64,000 nt of DNA from Cutaneotrichosporon cavernicola. Taxonomy: Eukaryota > Basidiomycota > Tremellomycetes > Trichosporonales > Trichosporonaceae. Numbering within the stretch: position 1 is the stretch's first letter; each line of letters opens with the position of its first letter. The notes below the pieces were generated by a model. It ran no database searches and had not been told where the DNA came from. It saw nothing but the letters and a program-made list of their open reading frames with translations. The stretch is from contig NC_083394.1 in assembly GCF_030864355.1 (NCBI RefSeq), forward strand, positions 1 to 64,000, given 5' to 3'. Below are positions 40,743-51,840 of the stretch, one piece after another. Made by a program: the position numbers and the translations under genes.

Positions 40743-41534
40743 GTTGGGCGACGTAGCGAGTGATGGTCGGTGTAGGGAGAGAGGGCGAGCACGGCTCAAT
40801 AACGTTTTTTTGAATGCGTGTAATGTGTAGAGAAACGATCTGCCCAGCTGAGAGATAGCGCGATAGCTGGTGGTGGGTTATCTTAGCAGACAATAATTTG
40901 TGGTCTTGTGCAGCTTGTGGAACTTGTGGACCTTGCCCTGACCCGCAGCTCTGGAGCACGAGAGCACAGGCACAAGGCGAGGTATGGCGGCCCAACAACC
41001 TGCTGACCTTGTTGTCTCCTAATGCTTGACGAAAATCCTCAAATCTCCCACATGTCGCGGACGGACATTGCCGACTTGGTCCTCTTAGGCCGACCCTGGG
41101 CCTGCCTGGGTCAGCCGATCAGAGAAGTGTTTTACAGGTTTTACAGGGTGCCGAGCGTGCCTGGGGTTGATTTCTCCGGCTGGGCGGTGGCTGATGTCGA
41201 GTTCTCGTCCTGCTGAGATGTGGTCAGATGGCCATCTGGTCATTTCTGGCCCATGTGCCACTCTTGGACTCATTACAAAAGTTGCCAATCATTAGATCAT
41301 TAAATCCTTAGAACAGACGGAAGCAAAACCATGCGGCTGACTTTTATCAATCTCTGGAAATAATGGTGTGTATTTGATTCGACTGGGTCTGGGACCTCCA
41401 CTTCCGAGTATCCGTGTATCCGAGTATCCAGTTGACCGAGAGTAACCGGTCCCGATCCGCCTTGTCATACCCCACCCGATACATTATCCCCGTGCATCTC
41501 TATCTCTCTCCCTCTCTCTCTCAACCGCCCCATA
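40743..41534. promoter_or_regulatory. Divergent promoter, NCS1 permease / DJ-1 gene
   Basis: About 790 bp of divergent intergenic sequence. A CT repeat (CTCTCTCCCTCTCTCTCTC) lies just before the DJ-1 start (about 41503-41521). No gene was recognised. Confidence 0.5.
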
Positions 41535-42261
41535 ATGAAGGTCCTCCTGCTTTCTGGTGACTTTATCGAGGTTGGTCCCCCCTATCGCCCTAGAAGCGGG
41601 ACAGCCTCCCCACTGACTCCAGGACTACGAGCTCTACGCTCCTCTCCAGGCCCTCGAGATGCTGGGCATCGACGTCCACATTGTCTGCCCAGACAAGAAG
41701 GTCGGTGAAGAGATCCAGACCGCACTCCACATTCTTGAGCCAGGCCGCCAAACCTACTCTGAGAAGCCCGGTCACCCCTTCAACATCACTCACGACTTTG
41801 CCGAGGAGACCAAGAGCCTCGACAAGTACGCGGGCCTCATCGTGAGCTGATGCTGTGCCATTCATCTACTGACATCAGGTACCCGGCGGTCGTTTCCCCG
41901 AGTATCAGAGGTATGACAAGCGGGTACTTGATGTCATTCGCTTCTTCATGAGCCAGAACAAGCCCGTTGCCGCCCTCTGCCATGGCCTGCAGCTCCTTGC
42001 CGCTGCCGGGGTGCTCAAGGGCCGCTCGTGCTCTGCGTTCCCCATGTGCCAGCTTGATGTCGAGGGCGGTGGTGGCAAGTACGTCGACTACGAGGCGTTC
42101 TCCAAGAATGCCTACGTCGACGGCAACCTCGTGTCGGCACCAGCTTACCCGTGAGTATCTCGCCGCAATCAAGTTACCAGACCACAGCTGACTCCAGTGC
42201 CATCGGAGTGTGGCTGAAGGAGTTTATCAAGCTCCTCGGTGTCAAAGTCCAGCTTCCCTGA
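41535..42261 (+). CDS. DJ-1/PfpI family protein
   Basis: Four exons (41535-41570, 41623-41841, 41879-42150, 42198-42261) give 196 residues, the normal length for the family. The N-terminal MKVLLLSGDFIED carries the conserved Glu, LGIDVHIVCPDK follows, PGGR is reached through the second splice, and the nucleophile elbow ALCHGLQLLAAAGVLKGR has the reactive Cys. Members are cysteine-dependent hydrolases, glyoxalases or chaperones (Hsp31, PfpI). A His follows the Cys directly (CHG), as in PfpI-type proteases and unlike the glutaminase triad. The location is probably cytosolic. The last short exon (AIGVWLKEFIKLLG) gives the terminal helix. Confidence 0.93.
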
Positions 42262-42725
42262 GCGATAGAAAGCAATGAAGAAGGGTGTGAGGTGTGATGC
42301 GGCGAGTTAGGGTGCGGCACGCACGAGGGCGATACCAGGGCAAATCATTGGGACCAAGCTCGAACCACATCCAATGTTGTCCGTGCCTCCTCCACTAACA
42401 AGTCTTCAGCTGGTTGCCAAGTCACTCACCGATAGAAAGAGAGCGCCATCTCCGACGCAAGCGGTCCACGGCCTCGTTGAGGTCCTTTCTCCTCTTGCTG
42501 TCATCCTTACAATGTCCATTGTCCACTTCATCAAATTCACATTCGTAACGGCGCAACCCCATCCCCACTCCCGGCCTCACTGTGATCAAGAGGGTTCGCA
42601 CCGGGCTCCGCTGTAATCACGCGGTGTCGCACATCACATGCGGGCTGATGTCCATGTAAACCCAGCATAGTACTTCACCAAACTGATTACATCCCTCCCA
42701 TCCTCGCTGTCCCGACAATCGCGCA
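42262..42725. other. Intergenic region
   Basis: About 460 bp without a recognised gene or strong signal. Confidence 0.4.
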
Positions 42726-43860
42726 ATGGATCTCCTCCATGCGACCCTCCGTGGCCAACCACATCCAGGCGGCACGCCCTACCTGGAGCTGACTCTCGAG
42801 TAAGCATCTCGTCGGTCTGAGCTGATACCAGACGCCTTATCCCAGAGCTCCGCGACCCACCTCTCCCTCTCACGGAGGCGAATTTGGCGTGCGTCGGAAC
42901 TCAAACACCACTGACAGTAGCCTACAAACAGGGGCTCCCTTCCCTCCCCAACCTTGGAGCCCGACGGATGCTGCCACTTACACACGCGCACAGTGCTATC
43001 TCAGCACCTTCGCGGTCGATACGTGGCGCCAGAAGGTTGCGCATCGTCGCACGGAGAGTGAAGTGTCGATTCTCTCTGCGGGCGAGCTGTATGCCCTGGA
43101 GGGAGTCGACAGCCGTCGACCAAACCCGCCTCTCGGAGCAACTGAGCCAGATGATACGATACAAGACGTTGGGCATCCCGCATATCCCATTGTCTCGCCC
43201 AACCCAACGGCCACCTCTCCTTCGGCCCAAAAGGAGGCCTCGACACCGTCTTCCACTCGGTTGCCTAGTATATCCAGAGCCGACTATCCCACGCCGCCCA
43301 CCCTGGCCGGCTCGCCATCCAACGCCTCCCCATCGCCGACTCCCCAATCCCTCCCATCCTCCGCGTCCAACTCACGCCTGCTTGACCAACTCGTAGAACT
43401 CCGGGCGCGAGCCGAAATCTCCGAGACTCGTGCACGCTACTTTGAGGTCGCGCTCGTACAAACTGCCGTGGCCTTGGAAACCAAGCGCACATCGAGTTCG
43501 AGACGGAAACGTGCGGAGAGTCTTACTGCCGAACAAGATAGGCGGCCAGGCAAACGGGTTCGGCTGGCCTCCAAAAGATACGCATCACAGACCCGCGTCT
43601 CACGCCCAGGCGGTTCATCTGCGGGTGGTCCAGGCTCCGCAACATCTTCTAGTTCCTCGGCGACCAAACCACCTCGACAAGAGGTAGTAGCCTGTGCATG
43701 GCAATTCCTCGCTAACCATGCTGACGCTCCTCCGCAGAGCCCAGCGGAGGTGCATGCTGGTATGGCCCGCATAGCACAACTGTATCCGTCGGCGATTCCT
43801 CGTCCAGCAGGTGCTGTCGTGGATGCTAGACCCGCCAAGCAACCTCCAGATCCAGAATGA
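42726..43860 (+). CDS. Unknown protein with basic helical region
   Basis: Exons 42726-42799, 42832-42888 and 42921-43860 join in frame to 356 residues (introns about 32 nt); unspliced reading leaves three broken frames. It has a short N-terminal globular part (MDLLHATLRG ... YLSTFAVDTWRQKVA), a Pro/Ser-rich linker, a helical Arg/Glu-rich stretch (LRARAEISETRARYFEVALVQ) and several clusters of Lys/Arg (SSRRKRAES, RPGKRVRLASKR) that could be nuclear signals. I recognise no family. It is followed by two more low-complexity protein genes. Confidence 0.55.
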
Positions 43861-44442
43861 TCGCGTACCGCCTTCACCCGAACAGTGACTCGACAGTCCA
43901 TCACGCCAACCAATCCCGCTTTGTCGTCCGCTATGCATCACTGAACCCTGCACCCTAATCTTGCGATGAGTCTGCTCCGCGCTGCAACTGAAACGCAGGT
44001 TGGCCGGGACAATTGTCTCTGCCCGCCAATATCGAGCAAGAGTCACCACAATGGACGTTGTTGACGCGTCTCGTGATTGTCATTTGGGCCGTGATTACCC
44101 TGGAACAGGCCGTGATCACTCGAGACGAGGAGAGCAAAGCCATGAATCAGTGGATGGGAGACAATGGACCGGTGCCGCTGATGCCATCATACATCACTGA
44201 CTGGGATACAACGGGATTGTCGACTTGGCTTGTCAGCCGGCCGCTGGGGCAGAGACGTTACCAGTCGGTGCTGCTGTCGCCCGCTGGTGCACAGCAGAGA
44301 CGTAGGGAGGAGCTTCCCCACCATCACGGTCTCGTTGAGAGGTATAAATCACGTTGCGAAATCGTCGCTTGAGTCCCCACCGACCACAACACTCATCTCG
44401 CTCCAAACAACAACACCTCACCAACTTTCAACTGCAGCTACC
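43861..44442. promoter_or_regulatory. Upstream region of the 1083-residue protein gene
   Basis: About 580 bp. A TATA box (TATAAAT, 44343-44349) lies 94 bp before the ATG at 44443. No separate gene is supported. Confidence 0.45.
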
Positions 44443-47400
44443 ATGGACGATCCGGGTAAGCCACGCCGTCTCGTCAACACGCCTCCTCCGGGTAAATTTC
44501 GACCCATATATCTTGACTCAGTCGACTCTGAGAGTGCCGAGGAGTCCGAATACCGCACGGATGAAGATGGCGACTACGAAGTTGACTCATCTCGGATGAA
44601 CCCAACTCTCACCAACACCAGCGCCACCCCACGCGCCCACACCTTGCGTCCCACCCTGACCTTGGCTCCCAACCGCAGGCTCCAACTTCTTACCGACTAC
44701 CACCAGGAGAACCAGCACTACACCACGCTCCATGAACTCGTCAAGGCCTTCAACCGTATCCGCCCTATCTGGTTCAACCAGCTTCCTCCTCGCCTCGACG
44801 TCGCCCCAGCTTCCACATTCGTGCACCGAGCCCCAACGGCGCGCGAACTCGCAGCGCAGGACCCGGGCCCTGCCGCGGTGGCCATGGCGGCGCGAGCGGA
44901 CATGCTGGATGTCCTTGTGGCGGAGGTTGCGCAGTCATATCGCGTGATGCTCCGCTTTGTCACAGACGTCCAAACGGGAACCGTTGACCATGCAACTCTT
45001 GGCCGCCTCGTGGAAGCTCAGTACGCCCGAGGTGTGCTTCCGTTCACAGCTGCTTCATCCGCCTCAGAGTCTGAAGACGAAGAGGACAACTCTTCCGAGA
45101 TCCAGAAGAGTCCGAGTCCCGAGACCGTTGAACCCTCGCCAGTCGTCTGGTCCTTCTCACCGATGGCATTGCCACCCTCCCAACAACAGCCGCACTTGAT
45201 GGACGAGTCGTACGACGATGACGACGAGGCCCTTCGTCTGCTGCCTACTATCGCGCAGGCTCGTCGCATGTCTACACCAGTTCTTCCGATTGGTCCCGAC
45301 CTGTCCCCATCGAGTCAGATGGCGCTGGCGCTGAGCGAGGTCGACAGCGGCCTGCTGCCGCTAGGCCCCTCGCTTCCTCCACCCCAGTTCAACGGTGGCG
45401 TTTGGTTCGACAATCCTTACCAGCTGGCTCCCCTGTGGGCCACGCCACCAGCCGTCTTTCCGGGACGATCGCCAAGCCCGGTGGGTTCCCAGTTGTCGAT
45501 GAGCAGCCCAACTTACCTCACATGGGAGACCCCCCGGCCTACCCTGCAATACAACTATGAGCCGATTATTCCGTTCTCGACCAGTAGCGCCTCAGCGACG
45601 CCTACTATTCCTCCGCGCTGCTTCGAAACCGCGCCGGTCGCCAACCCCGAGCCCCTCCGTCCAGCGACAAACAGGCTCGGCCAGGTCAGCGCTCCTCCTC
45701 CCCACCCAACGGCTGGGACCACGATTGCCCCCATACCGGTCCCTGTACCCAACACACCGCGCAGCACCGCCCGCAACATCACCTACGGCCCACCCGTGAA
45801 CCTAGATACGCCCGAACAGTTTCGAGCTAGGCACGAGTTCAACCTCAAGGCGAGCGAAGTTTTCGCCGAGTATGTGCTCCGCAACAAGGCCGCAGCTGAG
45901 CTAGAGGAAGAACTCTGTGCTTGCCGCCAGCAGGAGGGAGCGGCGCTAGTTCTGGGCCAGGCCCCGCGTGACCGGCCGAAGCTCGAGGACAACGTGATCG
46001 CAACAAGTCTCCTCGCACAGCCCCCTTTGGTTGAGCCACCCCCGACCATTGCTCATCAAGCTCCATCCCGCATGCCAGCACCCATGCCGATAGCGGAAAG
46101 CTCCAAAACTGGCGCCAAAGAGATCGTCCGGCCTCTGCCAGGGGGGACCCACGAGTCCTATACCCCTGCCCCAGGTAATAGTGGCTGGGGTGGAGTTCGT
46201 CCAATCCAGCCTGCACAGGACTTGCTATCTACCCGACATCTACCTGCGGTACGGCCCACACCTGAGGATGAGTCTGCCAAGACTCGGAAGCGGCGGCAGA
46301 GGCCCCGCGTCGTCGGAGGTGCAGGTCCGCCACGTTCATCGTCATCGCCTCCCGAACGCACCTCTGCTCGGTACACACCCGCAGCGCCTGTGGCCCGTCC
46401 GGCTCTAGACATAACCCGTGCGAGCCGCGCCCAGTCAGAGGCTCCTCCGAGGCGGTTTTGGGACCCCCGGAATGCCAACGACCGGTCGCCCATCAAGGCC
46501 GACAAACCTCCTCAACCTACCCCGAAGGAGATGATAGTGGACGACGGTACCCGGCCTCCTTATCCTGCACAGTTTTGGGCCGTTGGTCAGCCTCGACCAG
46601 TTCCCCGGATCGGTTCTAACGCCAATGAGAAGAAACGACCTGCATCACCTGGCACGCAGGAGCCCCCGGCTAAGCGCAAATCGACTCTCTCGCCGAAGCC
46701 TGGACCAGCCAGGCGACTGGCTGTCCGTGGTCGCGGACATTCGTCTTCTAGCCGGAGCCTGGAGTTGGACTCATCTCCTCAGAGTGGCCCATCTACAGAG
46801 CGTACATCAGTTCCCATCATCAACCCCACGCGCCCTCAGGTTGACCAGCGCCCTCAGGTTGACCAGCGCCCTCAGGTTGACCAGCGCCCTCAGGTTGACC
46901 AGCGCCCTCAGGTTGACCAGCGCTTTCCCCCTTCTCCCCGGCAGCGCGTTCCCAATATCGACCTCATGCCAACTGGGGACCGTGTGTCGAGTACCGACCG
47001 TGCGATCCTCGGTGACGGCGACCACGACAACCGCAAGGCGTACACGAAGGACAAAAAGGACACACTCCTCGAGCAGACCACGGCGGCTGCTGCAGTCGCC
47101 AAGACTGTTGCGGTTGCGCCCGTAGCGCGCTCACGTCGGAGTACTGCCCCACTCGCTCCCTCTGCAGGCATGGCGCCAGGTGCCCGACGCCGACGTCCAG
47201 GCCCCTCGACGATTATCGACGTTGGTCGCACCGCCGACTCATTCCAGCCGCCAGAGGCACTTCCCTTCTTCCCTACTACGGCTAGACAGCTCCCCGTGCC
47301 ATCAGGCCGTTCTACCTCGTCGGCGGGTACGTCACGCCCAACAGTACCCTTTCCCGGTCCCGTCGAGCGCTCAAATGGAGCTGGTCCGACTCGGACTCGC

Positions 47401-47694
47401 GCGAGCTCCGCGACCCCAGCTCTGCCACCACCTGCCGAAGCCGCAGCCTTTGAGTCCCCTATTAAGCGTCGCTCATCCATACGCATCAAGGAGCGTGACA
47501 CCAAGAGGCAGCGTACGGACGAGCAACGTACGGAAGAGCAGCGTACTGAGGTGCCACGAACAGAGGAGTCAGACCAACCTGAAGCTGGACCTAGTCGACG
47601 TCGCCGCACGAGCTTGATCTCGAAGATCTCGGGCGCGGCAAAGGAGGCGGTAAAGAAAATGGGCAAGAAGGACTACAGGAATAAGCCCATGTAG
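44443..47694 (+). CDS. Large low-complexity protein, probably nuclear
   Basis: ATG at 44443 in a good context (ACCATGG) opens 1,083 codons in a single exon; upstream ATGs would add a poorly conserved-looking leader, and a TATA box fits this start. Acidic Ser/Glu patches (residues 25-45, 205-230), long Pro/Ser/Thr-rich linkers, several Lys/Arg clusters and a basic C-terminus (VKKMGKKDYRNKPM) suggest a disordered nuclear or chromatin-linked protein. A six-residue repeat RPQVDQ occurs five times (46831-46920), and RTDEQ/RTEEQ/RTEVP repeats lie near the end. A helical segment VFAEYVLRNKAAAELEEELCAC is the only clear coil. No domain is recognised. Confidence 0.7.
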   Translation: MDDPGKPRRLVNTPPPGKFRPIYLDSVDSESAEESEYRTDEDGDYEVDSSRMNPTLTNTSATPRAHTLRPTLTLAPNRRLQLLTDYHQENQHYTTLHELVKAFNRIRPIWFNQLPPRLDVAPASTFVHRAPTARELAAQDPGPAAVAMAARADMLDVLVAEVAQSYRVMLRFVTDVQTGTVDHATLGRLVEAQYARGVLPFTAASSASESEDEEDNSSEIQKSPSPETVEPSPVVWSFSPMALPPSQQQPHLMDESYDDDDEALRLLPTIAQARRMSTPVLPIGPDLSPSSQMALALSEVDSGLLPLGPSLPPPQFNGGVWFDNPYQLAPLWATPPAVFPGRSPSPVGSQLSMSSPTYLTWETPRPTLQYNYEPIIPFSTSSASATPTIPPRCFETAPVANPEPLRPATNRLGQVSAPPPHPTAGTTIAPIPVPVPNTPRSTARNITYGPPVNLDTPEQFRARHEFNLKASEVFAEYVLRNKAAAELEEELCACRQQEGAALVLGQAPRDRPKLEDNVIATSLLAQPPLVEPPPTIAHQAPSRMPAPMPIAESSKTGAKEIVRPLPGGTHESYTPAPGNSGWGGVRPIQPAQDLLSTRHLPAVRPTPEDESAKTRKRRQRPRVVGGAGPPRSSSSPPERTSARYTPAAPVARPALDITRASRAQSEAPPRRFWDPRNANDRSPIKADKPPQPTPKEMIVDDGTRPPYPAQFWAVGQPRPVPRIGSNANEKKRPASPGTQEPPAKRKSTLSPKPGPARRLAVRGRGHSSSSRSLELDSSPQSGPSTERTSVPIINPTRPQVDQRPQVDQRPQVDQRPQVDQRPQVDQRFPPSPRQRVPNIDLMPTGDRVSSTDRAILGDGDHDNRKAYTKDKKDTLLEQTTAAAAVAKTVAVAPVARSRRSTAPLAPSAGMAPGARRRRPGPSTIIDVGRTADSFQPPEALPFFPTTARQLPVPSGRSTSSAGTSRPTVPFPGPVERSNGAGPTRTRASSATPALPPPAEAAAFESPIKRRSSIRIKERDTKRQRTDEQRTEEQRTEVPRTEESDQPEAGPSRRRRTSLISKISGAAKEAVKKMGKKDYRNKPM
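46831..46920. repeat. 18-bp coding minisatellite, five copies
   Basis: CGCCCTCAGGTTGACCAG is repeated five times without a base change, encoding RPQVDQ x5. It sits inside the large low-complexity ORF. Confidence 0.97.
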
Positions 47695-48105
47695 GGACAT
47701 ATCCTCCAGGACTGCCCCGTCACGCCGTACCTTCAGGCCCCATAGATTTTGTAGACTGACATGGATATTCATTGGATTCGACCAGTTCTGCATGTCAACT
47801 TCGCTTACCGTCGTGAGGACTGGGAAATTGGATTCGCTTTAAATAAGTGCATACATGGTAGCTACTGGGGCCACTATATACGTGGGTAGGTGTGGATGGT
47901 CCTGTCGATGTGGTCATTCACGCTGGGGATTCTGGTGACGAATGTTCGCTTGGTTGCGTCGTTTGCATTGATGATGAGTGAGTCCTTTCTCTTCCGAGTC
48001 CTTTCTCCTCCGAGTTCTTTCTCTTCCCCCGCCTCCCTCTCTTCTTCTTCTCCCACCATCTGTTCTCCCGCCCCCTCGAACTCAACTTCCTCGGAGCGGC
48101 GCAGC
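47695..48105. other. Convergent intergenic region
   Basis: About 410 bp lies between two convergent stops. TCCTTTCTC/TTCTTTCTC repeats occur near 47982-48060, giving a spurious Ser-rich ORF. Confidence 0.4.
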
Positions 48106-50175
48106 CTACGAGGCGAAGCGTAACTTGCGCGCCAGGCGGCGCATAGATCCCTCACCAAGCTTGGGTTCCCACTCCGTGATTGCTCCTTCAGCCTCCGTGG
48201 TGGATATCTTGTCCCAGCTACCATTGCTGCGGGTTGCTGCGTTAATGTTCGCTGGGGAGCTGCTTGGACCACCCGCACTCTGCTGCTCCAAGACCTCACC
48301 CTGTCCTTTGCTCTCAGATGAAGGGCGGCCGAAACGGACAATGAGCGAGCGCCGCTTGGCAAGGTGAGGAACGTTCTCGCCCTTGGGTTTTGTTGACTTG
48401 CCCTTCTTGTCCTTTCTCTCGGGCCTGTCCTCGGTGTCGCCCTCGTTGAGGCTCTCGTCGGCGCCGCGCCTGGCGTTTTTCTCTTTGCGGCGATCAAACA
48501 TCGCGTCAAGACCCTGGAAGAGAGGCTGGATGCCCTTCGGCGACAACGACCGAGGTCCGCGCTTGATGCTGCGGCCCGCCTTCGTCTTATCACTGCCAAC
48601 GGGGATCGAGTCAGAGGAAGACACACTCTCCGATACTGCGGCTTTCTGCGCGCGGAATGACGAGGAGCTTATCGAGGGCGAGATGGCGGTGACTCCAGTG
48701 GGGGCGTGGGGACGGCTTGCGACGGTGGTTTGAGGAGTGCCGGAAGTGTGTCTGTCTTCCCTCAGCGGGAGGGCTTGAGCCACAGGCGTTTCGTGGGGGA
48801 CGATGTCTTCCTGTCGCGTCCATAGCGCGGCAACATTCGTTCCTTCATTCTCTTGCTCTTCGGACGCGTCCAGTGCCTCGAAGATACCAGGGACCCCGAG
48901 CACGCCCAGGAGATTGCGTACCAGCTCCTCCGTTTCCTCACCGACCTCCTCGAAGAGCTGCGAGGCGACAGACTGTAGCTCATCCCGGAGCGCACCAACA
49001 TGCGACACGCCGCCTCCAGATCGGGCTTGGGTAACAGGTGCCTGGTGAAGGAGAGGTGGTGGCGGAATTCGCCTATGTGGCCAAGGAAACCATAGAATCT
49101 CTGTACGCTCAGTCTCCTCCCAAGTGCTGGGAACGTGGTGGTCGAGGGAGGTTGAAGCGAGGTTGTTGCCAATGGCAATGGCGGCCGGGGAATTGTTGCC
49201 GTTGAAGGTGGTGATGTCGTCTCCAATGGTGTGCGTAAGGTCGTTATCAATACCGCCTCCCACGGGAGAGCTCGAACTGGGGAAATTAGGGCCTGGTAGC
49301 TGTGGGGCGCCGACCATTGCCTCTGCGAGGCTGCTGTTGTCGTGTATCATTAAGCCGCCAGCATGCACAGTGGTAATGCCGCGGGAAGGCGATGAGCCCC
49401 TGCGGATATAGGGCAGATTGATCGACGAGGCCGAGTCGCTCGACAGGGAGGGAGTGCCTCCAGTAAAGCGGCGATGGCCTGTCGCCTCCTCCAGTAAGCC
49501 GTGGGAATAATTGCCATCATCGCCAACGTCGCTATTGGCAAACGATTTTGGAGTGCCAGGCCTACTGTCGGTCGCTGAGAGGTTTGTGACTCGCAGACGG
49601 CGGGAGTTCGGGCCCACCGAGTTCATGTGCTGAACGAACGGGATGTTGTCCCCGTACGTCGGGTTGGAAAGAATGGGCGATGGAGGTTGCTGGTGCAACA
49701 AGCTTGGAGGGATGGGAGAGATCCCTCGGTCCACCATCTGCACAGGGGAATCCGCTCGCTCGAGGATGAGTGGCGGCTCTGGGACACGATCCCGAGTGTG
49801 GAAGGGCATCCCAAGGCGGATTTGAGACCGAGCCGCAACCCCGCCAGGCTTAGTACCCAGAACCGTACTCAGGTCGCCCAGAATAAGCTGCAGGCGCTCA
49901 GCCCGACCGTGGAGGGCACGGATCTGGGTTTCCTCGGGAATGTGGCGGGGAAGCTCGAGCCAGCAGCCCTCGCGGATGTGCGGTGCAATGTGGGGGAATC
50001 CCAGGCAAATATCATCCATGTGACTGAAAGACTTGTTGAGCGAAATGTTGATGGCGTCAATTGTTTCTTGAGTTGACCTCTTCCTGGGCTGCCGAGAGAT
50101 TGCGAGGAGCCGATTGGCGACCTGTTCTGTACCAGGATCAGTTGTTGGGTGGGATCCCTGGTTGGGGTTGAACAT
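48106..50175 (-). CDS. Unknown Ser/Pro-rich protein with helical N-terminus
   Basis: Start ATG 50175 (MFNPNQGSHPTT), 689 residues, single exon. Residues 15-110 look folded and helical (VANRLLAISRQPRKRSTQETIDAI, SFSHMDDICLGFPHIAPHIREGC, RAERLQLILGDLSTVLG). A long Ser/Pro/Asp-rich middle contains an acidic helix VASQLFEEVGEETEELVRNLLGVLG (about residue 400). The C-terminal 150 residues are basic (KRGPRS, RRKEKNARRG, KRRSLIVRFGRPSSES). Alternating folded and disordered parts with basic clusters suggest a regulatory or scaffold protein. No family is recognised. Confidence 0.65.
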   Translation of the reverse strand: MFNPNQGSHPTTDPGTEQVANRLLAISRQPRKRSTQETIDAINISLNKSFSHMDDICLGFPHIAPHIREGCWLELPRHIPEETQIRALHGRAERLQLILGDLSTVLGTKPGGVAARSQIRLGMPFHTRDRVPEPPLILERADSPVQMVDRGISPIPPSLLHQQPPSPILSNPTYGDNIPFVQHMNSVGPNSRRLRVTNLSATDSRPGTPKSFANSDVGDDGNYSHGLLEEATGHRRFTGGTPSLSSDSASSINLPYIRRGSSPSRGITTVHAGGLMIHDNSSLAEAMVGAPQLPGPNFPSSSSPVGGGIDNDLTHTIGDDITTFNGNNSPAAIAIGNNLASTSLDHHVPSTWEETERTEILWFPWPHRRIPPPPLLHQAPVTQARSGGGVSHVGALRDELQSVASQLFEEVGEETEELVRNLLGVLGVPGIFEALDASEEQENEGTNVAALWTRQEDIVPHETPVAQALPLREDRHTSGTPQTTVASRPHAPTGVTAISPSISSSSFRAQKAAVSESVSSSDSIPVGSDKTKAGRSIKRGPRSLSPKGIQPLFQGLDAMFDRRKEKNARRGADESLNEGDTEDRPERKDKKGKSTKPKGENVPHLAKRRSLIVRFGRPSSESKGQGEVLEQQSAGGPSSSPANINAATRSNGSWDKISTTEAEGAITEWEPKLGEGSMRRLARKLRFAS

Positions 50176-50757
50176 CTCGAACCGGGTGGTGGCCACCCAC
50201 TTAGCGTGAGGAGAGGGCGACCCACTTAGCTTGAGGAGAGCCAATAGGTTGACCTCTAGAGTTAGCAGAGAGCAGCAGATGAGAGGTACTTGGTGTGGGT
50301 TGTGGGTTGGGCGACACTTGTGAGAAGCACGGTGAAGTCGGCAGACAAAGGCCTGTGAGAGTCAGAGAGTTGACCCAATGAAGGGTGTCACGAACGAGGT
50401 TGGAATAGAGTGAGAAAGCGCCAAGGGACCGTTGATTGATTGCGGCGAAGGACAATTGACGACGCTGGGTTTCCTGGGAGGGGGATTAATGGATGAGAGT
50501 TAAGTGGGAAACGAGAGAAGAGTCAAAGTTCAAGTAGACCAATTCTTTGCAAGGTGTATTCGACACATGTATTTATCGTTTCGGTGAATCTCTGTGTTGT
50601 GTGAATTGTGGCGTATCTTGCAAAGTACAACTATGTGAGTTGATCAGTCACAAGAGAGACAAAACGCCACAGCGGAACCACGCCGGCTGACATCCATTAA
50701 ACACTCGGCCGTCAAGCAACAGCCCTACAGCCGTACGCACAAACAGCAACATTATAT
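50176..50757. other. Intergenic region
   Basis: About 580 bp. A near-repeat CCACTTAGC(G/T)TGAGGAGAG occurs at about 50198 and 50221. No gene was recognised. Confidence 0.4.
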
Positions 50758-51509
50758 TTACAAGGCATGTCCGATGTCCTCGTCATGGTGATACACGAAG
50801 AGCTGCCCACTAGGCTTGGTAATGGGCTGTTGCGCGCCTGAGCGGGAGATCGTTGGCATGAAATTCCCATCCCACGCATCCCCAACGCGGCGGGCGGAAT
50901 GAGGAGGGAGGGAAACAACAGGGCGTGGGGTGTAGACGCCGACATGGCTGGGGTTGGTGTGCCAGGGCGAGTTGCGTGGAGGAACTGGTGGGCGCAGAGT
51001 CACGTAGTGCGGCGCCAGAAAGCGATGATCCTCTTGGGCAAAGTTGGGCTGTGTGGCTGGGAACTGGCTTGTAGCTGTGGCGCCAAGGGAGGATGAGCGT
51101 TCGGGAACTTGAAACTCTTCAAGGGAGGCGGTGACGGTACGTTCACATAGCGCTGGGCTGTTGACGGGCGGTGTGACCTTGATCTCAGGGCTGGCGTTGG
51201 TGACATTGGTGGTGACGTGGGAAGTTTCGATGAGATTGCTGGCTGCAGCCGCGGGAACTGAAGAGATTGAACCCAGGCTGCTTTCCGAGCGATCCGCTGC
51301 GCTCTTCGTCATCTATTGTTAGTCGCCCCAATTACACATTCCCATACCTTGTAGTTGCGTGGCGAGGATATGAGAGCGCGATTGAACGTCGGCTTTGGGA
51401 GGGTGAGGGTGGTGCGGGCGCGGTTAGCCAGCAGGAGCGGGCGGAGATGCTGCCGCTGAGCGCGATTTGGCGATGGTGAGCGCGGCTTGGGGGAGCCCGG
51501 GACGCGCAT
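50758..51509 (-). CDS. Unknown basic/Pro-rich protein
   Basis: Exons 51509-51348 and 51312-50758 (35-nt intron) give 238 residues in frame. The N-terminal 54 residues are basic (SPKPRSPSPNRAQRQHLRPLL); the rest is Ser/Thr/Pro-rich, with RPPVPPRNSPWHTN (an SH3-ligand-like PPVPPR) and VYTPRPVVSLPPHSARR. No domain is recognised. A longer N-terminus from an upstream in-frame Met at 51620 cannot be excluded. Confidence 0.5.
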
Positions 51510-51840
51510 GGTGAACGGTGTGGAGCGCAGAATAAAGACATGATGGGTATTTTCATTGTTCCATGTTGATTCTGTGGTTGGGAGCCAGCCCAACTGGAGA
51601 TCAGCGAGATCAACGGGCACCTGTTGTCAAGGTCAACATGAGAAGCGTTTACTCTCTGTAGCCTTGTTACTCTCAAAGTACGCCCTTTGTATGCTGCAGC
51701 GTAACAGTACCCATTTTCCTCCCATACTTGGTCTCCGTCAACAGAAGAATCCATCGCAGAGATCGCCACAAAATCAGTTTGGGGGTGAGGTCGCTGCTTT
51801 ATATACAGACTACCGCACAAGTGTTCATCGAAGGATTTTG
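51510..51840. promoter_or_regulatory. Region between tRNA gene and minus-strand gene
   Basis: About 330 bp without a recognised gene apart from the possible longer N-terminus of the minus-strand gene. Confidence 0.35.

Noticed and set aside
42884..43396. 170-codon ORF starting MACVGTQTPL
   Set aside because: It is the unspliced continuation of exon 2 in the wrong frame; splicing at 42888/42921 restores the longer frame.
47874..48626. 250-codon minus-strand Arg/Ser-rich ORF
   Set aside because: It overlaps a longer, better-supported ORF in another frame and has no hydrophobic or conserved motifs.
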